Positions 60,214 through 64,000 of a stretch of 64,000 nt of DNA are shown here, piece after piece. The stretch's first letter is position 1. Each line of letters starts with the position of its first letter. Both the position numbers and the translations under genes were made by a program. The stretch is from an uncultured Actinomycetaceae bacterium (GTDB lineage Bacteria; Actinomycetota; Actinomycetes; Actinomycetales; Actinomycetaceae), in assembly GCA_902464405.1 (NCBI GenBank), contig CABQJD010000002.1, positions 124,001-188,000 of the forward strand, in the 5' to 3' direction. Under the pieces are notes generated by a model. The model did no database searches and was not told the origin of the DNA. It was given only the letters and a program-made list of their open reading frames with translations.

Positions 60214-62497
60214 CGCCAGCCTCATCATTCATATTGTTGTGCGAAGCAGCTTCACCATCAGAATATGCGCTGCTCTCGATATATGCAGTGCCTTCGCCAT
60301 GCATTGTATCGTCGCTTTGCGCCTTCCTATTAAGATCTGCAGAGCTGGCTGCACTATCGCTCGTTTCACTCCCAGCTGCGGCAGAAGCGCTATCTTTATG
60401 GCGACCATTATCCGGGCTTGGGGGCATAGGAATCGGAGGCAGATCGGAAACGGGTCTGCTCGGAGAAGATAACCACTGCTTGCGGGCAGGAGCTTTCTTA
60501 ATATCAGCAAAAATCTCTTTCAACTCATGCTCAAGCACAGTTTCTTTTTCGATCAGCTTGGCGGCAAGACGATCTAGCACGTGACGATTTTCGTTGAGTG
60601 CCTGCCATGCTTCTTGCATAGCTGTCTCAAGCAGCTGCTGCACCTGCACATCGATTGCACGCGCTGTCTCATCCGAATAGCCACGCTGCTGCCCTCCGCC
60701 GAAACGAGTCATCGGGTCTGCATCGTCAGGCGTGAAACGCACTGGCCCAATAGTGGCGCTCATGCCATATTCGGCAACCATCTTACGCGCAATGTTCGTG
60801 GCCTTTTGAATATCATTCGATGCTCCTGTGGAAGGATCATGGAAAACGATTTCTTCAGCAATGCGCCCACCCATTGCATATGCCATATCATCTAAGAGCT
60901 CATTACGGGAAGTGGAATAACGATCTTCTGTCGGCATCACCATCGTATAACCCAATGCACGCCCGCGCGGCAGAATCGTCACTTTTGTGACTGGATCAGA
61001 ATGGTTGAGCGCGGCAGCTACAATAGCATGCCCACCCTCGTGATATGCCGTCATAAGTTTATCTTCATCGTTCATCACTCGTGTGCGGCGCTGCGGCCCT
61101 GCAATCACGCGATCGATTGCTTCATCTACATCATCTTCTGTGATCGTAGTGTGATCGCGGCGAGCAGCTAGAAGCGCAGCTTCGTTGAGCACGTTTGCAA
61201 GATCCGCACCCGAAAAACCAGGAGTACGGCGAGCAACAGAATCAAGCTCTACATCTTCGGCAAACGGTTTGCCCTTTGCATGAACCTTCAAAATACGCTC
61301 GCGCCCAGGTAAATCAGGCGCATCAACAGCTATTTGACGGTCAAAACGCCCAGGGCGCAGCAGCGCAGAATCGAGTACGTCTGGACGGTTGGTTGCCGCA
61401 ATCACAATCACGTTTGTGCGATCGTCAAAACCATCCATCTCTACGAGCAGCTGATTGAGCGTCTGCTCGCGTTCGTCATTTCCGCCACCGATACCTGTGC
61501 CGCGATTTCGCCCCACAGCATCGATTTCATCAACGAAAACAATAGAAGGAGCAACTTTCTTCGCACGATTAAAGAGATCACGCACACGAGAAGCACCCAC
61601 GCCCACAAACATTTCAACAAACTCAGAAGCTGAAATATGGAAGAAGGGTACCCCTGCTTCGCCTGCAACTGCACGAGCAAGTAGGGTTTTACCTGTACCT
61701 GGCGGACCATAAAGAAGCACACCTTTAGGAATTTTCGCCCCCATTTTGCGGAACTTCTCGGGAGTATCGAGAAATTCTTTAATCTCGCGAAGTTCTTCCA
61801 CGGCCTCATCTACCCCGGCGACGTCTGCAAAGCGGACGTCTGGCAGATCAGAATCGAAACCATCTTTTCGAAGTTTGCCAAAGCCCGTCATCATACCTTG
61901 CAGCTTGGGGAAGAGCATAAGGAAGACAACCAAAAGGATCAGCATTGGAAGAAGCAGCGAGAGCACTGTGGAGAAGAAATTCTCTGTTGGCACAACGGAA
62001 TTAAAACCGTTCTTTGCGCCAGACGAATGCACAAGCTCATTCACCTGTGCTGCTTCAGCGGCAACAAACTGGAACTGCACTTTCTCAGTTGGCGGCAATT
62101 TCTGACCGTCCACTCCCGTCGGTGTGTATTCCTCTTCCAGCCACACCTGCACGAGCTGTGCGCCTGCCGTCACTTGAATACGCTCGATCTTTTCATTTTC
62201 AAGCACACTAATACCCTGCGAGGTAGTAATCGGCGTAAAACCAAAGGGATTGACGAACCACAGCACAATGAGCGCAGCAAAAATTGCAAACGTCATTGCG
62301 CTCATTATTCTGCGCAGAAGCGATTGCTTCGGTTTCTTTGCATCAGATTTTCGATCAGAGCTGGCATTATTTTTTTTCAATTCATCACGCCCATCGGCAG
62401 AGTTATTCTCTTTGCGCAGCTTTTTCTGCTCATCTTTACTTTGTTCTTTGGCACGCTTACGCCAACGCTTGCCAGATTCGAGTTCTTCTGTATTCAT
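60200..62497 (-). CDS. ftsH: ATP-dependent zinc metalloprotease FtsH
   Basis: 765-residue membrane AAA+ protease. A long Lys/Glu-rich cytoplasmic lead precedes helix 1 (about 64-83); the extracytoplasmic domain follows, then helix 2 (about 176-197). Walker A GPPGTGKT is at 264-271, Walker B FVDEID at 321-326, the second region of homology around ATNRPDVLDSALLRPGRFD, and the Zn site HEGGH at 486-490 (His486, Glu487, His490). The tail after about 650 is disordered, rich in Ser, Asp and Ala. GGAGG precedes the ATG, which directly follows the hpt TGA. Confidence 0.97.
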   Translation of the reverse strand: MNTEELESGKRWRKRAKEQSKDEQKKLRKENNSADGRDELKKNNASSDRKSDAKKPKQSLLRRIMSAMTFAIFAALIVLWFVNPFGFTPITTSQGISVLENEKIERIQVTAGAQLVQVWLEEEYTPTGVDGQKLPPTEKVQFQFVAAEAAQVNELVHSSGAKNGFNSVVPTENFFSTVLSLLLPMLILLVVFLMLFPKLQGMMTGFGKLRKDGFDSDLPDVRFADVAGVDEAVEELREIKEFLDTPEKFRKMGAKIPKGVLLYGPPGTGKTLLARAVAGEAGVPFFHISASEFVEMFVGVGASRVRDLFNRAKKVAPSIVFVDEIDAVGRNRGTGIGGGNDEREQTLNQLLVEMDGFDDRTNVIVIAATNRPDVLDSALLRPGRFDRQIAVDAPDLPGRERILKVHAKGKPFAEDVELDSVARRTPGFSGADLANVLNEAALLAARRDHTTITEDDVDEAIDRVIAGPQRRTRVMNDEDKLMTAYHEGGHAIVAAALNHSDPVTKVTILPRGRALGYTMVMPTEDRYSTSRNELLDDMAYAMGGRIAEEIVFHDPSTGASNDIQKATNIARKMVAEYGMSATIGPVRFTPDDADPMTRFGGGQQRGYSDETARAIDVQVQQLLETAMQEAWQALNENRHVLDRLAAKLIEKETVLEHELKEIFADIKKAPARKQWLSSPSRPVSDLPPIPMPPSPDNGRHKDSASAAAGSETSDSAASSADLNRKAQSDDTMHGEGTAYIESSAYSDGEAASHNNMNDEAGDERR

Positions 62498-63052
62498 TCA
62501 TCCTCCATAAACGTGCGGAGCGAGCTTAGCAATAAAGGGAAGGTGCCGATAATCCTCCGCATAATCAAGCCCGTAACCCACCACAAAATCGCTTGGAATA
62601 TCAAAACCGACGTAATCGGCATGAACCTCAATTTTAGCGGCGAGAGGCTTGCGTACAATCGTCGCAATTTTCACTGATTTAGCTCCGCGAGCCTGCAAAT
62701 TTCCCTGCAACCATGAAAGCGTAAGCCCAGAATCGATCACATCTTCAACGATTAGCACGTTACGCCCTGCCACGTCTTCTGTGAGGTCTTTAATAATTCG
62801 CACCACACCAGAGCTTTTCGTGCTGGCTCCATAAGAACTGACTGCCATCCAGTCCATATGCAACGGCACATGAATCTTGCGCGAAAGATCAGCCATCACC
62901 ATAATCGCTCCGCGTAAAACACCCACGAGGAGTAAATCATCGCCAGCATAGTCGCGAGAAATTTCTTCACCCATCTCAGTAAGACGCTGATCAATTTGCT
63001 CAGCAGTGAGAAGTACTTCTTCAATATCGGATCCAACATCGTGCTGGTTCAT
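62498..63052 (-). CDS. hpt: Hypoxanthine phosphoribosyltransferase
   Basis: 184 residues. Purine salvage: hypoxanthine (and guanine) plus PRPP to nucleotide. The PRPP-binding loop VLIVEDVIDSGLT is at 99-111, the early VLRGAIMVMADLSR holds the Lys/Gly loop region, and YVGFDIPSDFVVGYGLDYAEDYRHLPFIAKL is the C-terminal signature. Its ATG overlaps the tilS stop (ATGA). The tilS-hpt-ftsH order is conserved in Gram-positive bacteria. Confidence 0.96.
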   Translation of the reverse strand: MNQHDVGSDIEEVLLTAEQIDQRLTEMGEEISRDYAGDDLLLVGVLRGAIMVMADLSRKIHVPLHMDWMAVSSYGASTKSSGVVRIIKDLTEDVAGRNVLIVEDVIDSGLTLSWLQGNLQARGAKSVKIATIVRKPLAAKIEVHADYVGFDIPSDFVVGYGLDYAEDYRHLPFIAKLAPHVYGG

Positions 63053-64000
63053 AAATACTCCCTAGTAGATATATCGGCGGGCGACTGCCCTGGGCTGATA
63101 ATAAGAATTCCGTGGTTCTTGTAGGCACGAGCGCCTGGAAGGTCCACTTGTAAATTATTCTCTTTACCTATGATGAGCTTATCAAGAGCTGAGATATGGC
63201 TGAAAAAAAGTTCACCGTGCCGTGCGCCAGCCTGAAGTGCCGCAGTGCGCACAACCCTAGTGCGAATCGCCTGCGGATATTTCTTAAGGTCTGCGCAAGA
63301 AAGAGCAATTTCACCTGTACTGCTACCAGCTTCGCAGAGAGTTTTACGCAAAGCATCACGCGCATACTCGGTGAGTGCATCGTCATCACTTCCTAGGAGT
63401 GCTCCTGTGCGCATGAGAGAATCCACAATTCTCTTGCCGAAAACATCCTCCAAGACGGGAAAAATCTTGTGACGAATAGCACTACGCACAAGCATGCTGC
63501 CGTCTGCTGCGCGCCACTCGCTCTCAACTCCGTTTGTTGGATCTTCTACCCATTCGATGCCTAATTCTATGCACACCTGCTCCAAACTCTGCGAACTCAT
63601 ATCGAGCAAAGGGCGGATCATCGGCACATCTGCATATCCTGGAAGAGCACCTGTGCGAGGCATTCCGCGCACAGAGCGAGCTCCCGAGCCGCGCGCTAAC
63701 CCCAGAAGCACAGTTTCCGCCTGGTCGTTTGCATTGTGCCCAAGTAAGACAGGCACCGCCCCTGCAGCACGCTCATCTTGAGCTGCACTATTATTCCCTA
63801 AGCATGTGCTGCGTTCCTCATTGGCTAGTGAGCTGGAAGCAGAGACGCCGCAAATAGCGGAGTGCGCCACAGCAGGAGAGGCTCCCGAGAGGCTTAGCTT
63901 TGGCAGGCCTGGCTCGCGAGCGCTACGCACTAATTCGCTGGAATTTGAAAAGCTCAAAGGTTGGCAGGCTCGCGCTGAACCATACTGCTCTTGCCAAATT
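63049..64000 (-). CDS. tilS: tRNA(Ile)-lysidine synthase, 5' end cut by window
   Basis: Partial gene: the frame is open to the window edge, so the true start and the N-terminal ATP-binding SGGxDS motif lie outside. Family sequence is clear in VLLGHNANDQAETVLLGLARGSGARSVRGM and PLLDMSSQSLEQVCIELGIEWVEDPTN. The enzyme adds lysine to C34 of the CAU anticodon tRNA-Ile. Before the VLLGHN strand there is an extra low-complexity stretch of about 65 residues rich in Ser, Ala, Glu and Asn, absent from standard TilS. The C-terminal domain resembles the substrate-binding domain of short actinobacterial TilS proteins. Confidence 0.9.
   Translation of the reverse strand, partial: IWQEQYGSARACQPLSFSNSSELVRSAREPGLPKLSLSGASPAVAHSAICGVSASSSLANEERSTCLGNNSAAQDERAAGAVPVLLGHNANDQAETVLLGLARGSGARSVRGMPRTGALPGYADVPMIRPLLDMSSQSLEQVCIELGIEWVEDPTNGVESEWRAADGSMLVRSAIRHKIFPVLEDVFGKRIVDSLMRTGALLGSDDDALTEYARDALRKTLCEAGSSTGEIALSCADLKKYPQAIRTRVVRTAALQAGARHGELFFSHISALDKLIIGKENNLQVDLPGARAYKNHGILIISPGQSPADISTREYL

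Overview
The window looks like chromosomal DNA of a low-to-mid GC actinobacterium, most likely in or near the Actinomycetaceae. The evidence is the conserved actinobacterial order tilS-hpt-ftsH-folE-folP-folBK-DUF3180-PH-PH-DUF2520-panC-panD, a monomeric NADP isocitrate dehydrogenase, the tiny bS22-type ribosomal protein beside a BldC-like HTH protein, a menJ-type geranylgeranyl reductase, and separate nuoC and nuoD genes. No rRNA, tRNA, CRISPR array, insertion sequence or prophage was recognised, and genus cannot be fixed from the sequence alone. Layout. 1-9.3 kb: a truncated peptide-binding lipoprotein, a PH-domain membrane protein, an S66 peptidase, two divergent acyl-adenylate/CoA ligases, an alpha/beta hydrolase and a PTP-like phosphatase. 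9.6-14.5 kb: monomeric isocitrate dehydrogenase, a gene-poor stretch holding a 10-C homopolymer, and a DUF1846 protein. 14.5-34.1 kb: a long minus-strand respiratory cluster, menG-menJ-nuoABCDEFGHIJKLMN-polyprenyl diphosphate synthase, which supplies complex I and its quinone. 34.2-40.2 kb: an HtrA-like protease, the quinone prenyltransferase MenA, a PLDNc membrane protein, a MarR regulator with a histidine phosphatase, bS22 and the BldC-like protein. 40.4-44.0 kb: a KtrB/KtrA potassium system and radA. 44.2-45.2 kb: a secreted phospholipase A2 and a small membrane protein, an AT-rich unit bounded by hairpins. 45.3-50.5 kb: an anchored surface protein, mutY, a TetR regulator and lysS. 50.8-64 kb: an orphan membrane protein, a HAD-fold protein lacking its catalytic residues, panCD, the DUF2520/PH/PH/DUF3180 genes, folate genes, ftsH, hpt and partial tilS. 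Working together. The 14-38 kb block covers quinone head prenylation (menA), tail synthesis, ring methylation (menG), tail saturation (menJ) and quinone reduction by NADH (nuo). The 53-64 kb block makes folate and pantothenate next to membrane protein quality control and purine/tRNA functions. A recurring signal is a TANNNT hexamer 6-7 bases before a start codon with no usable ribosome binding site, seen at about ten genes, which suggests frequent leaderless transcription. The items most worth a second look are the phospholipase A2 unit with its 16-bp leader hairpin, the HAD pseudoenzyme, the poly-C tract near 12.08 kb and an insertion of about 70 residues inside the iron-sulfur region of NuoG.
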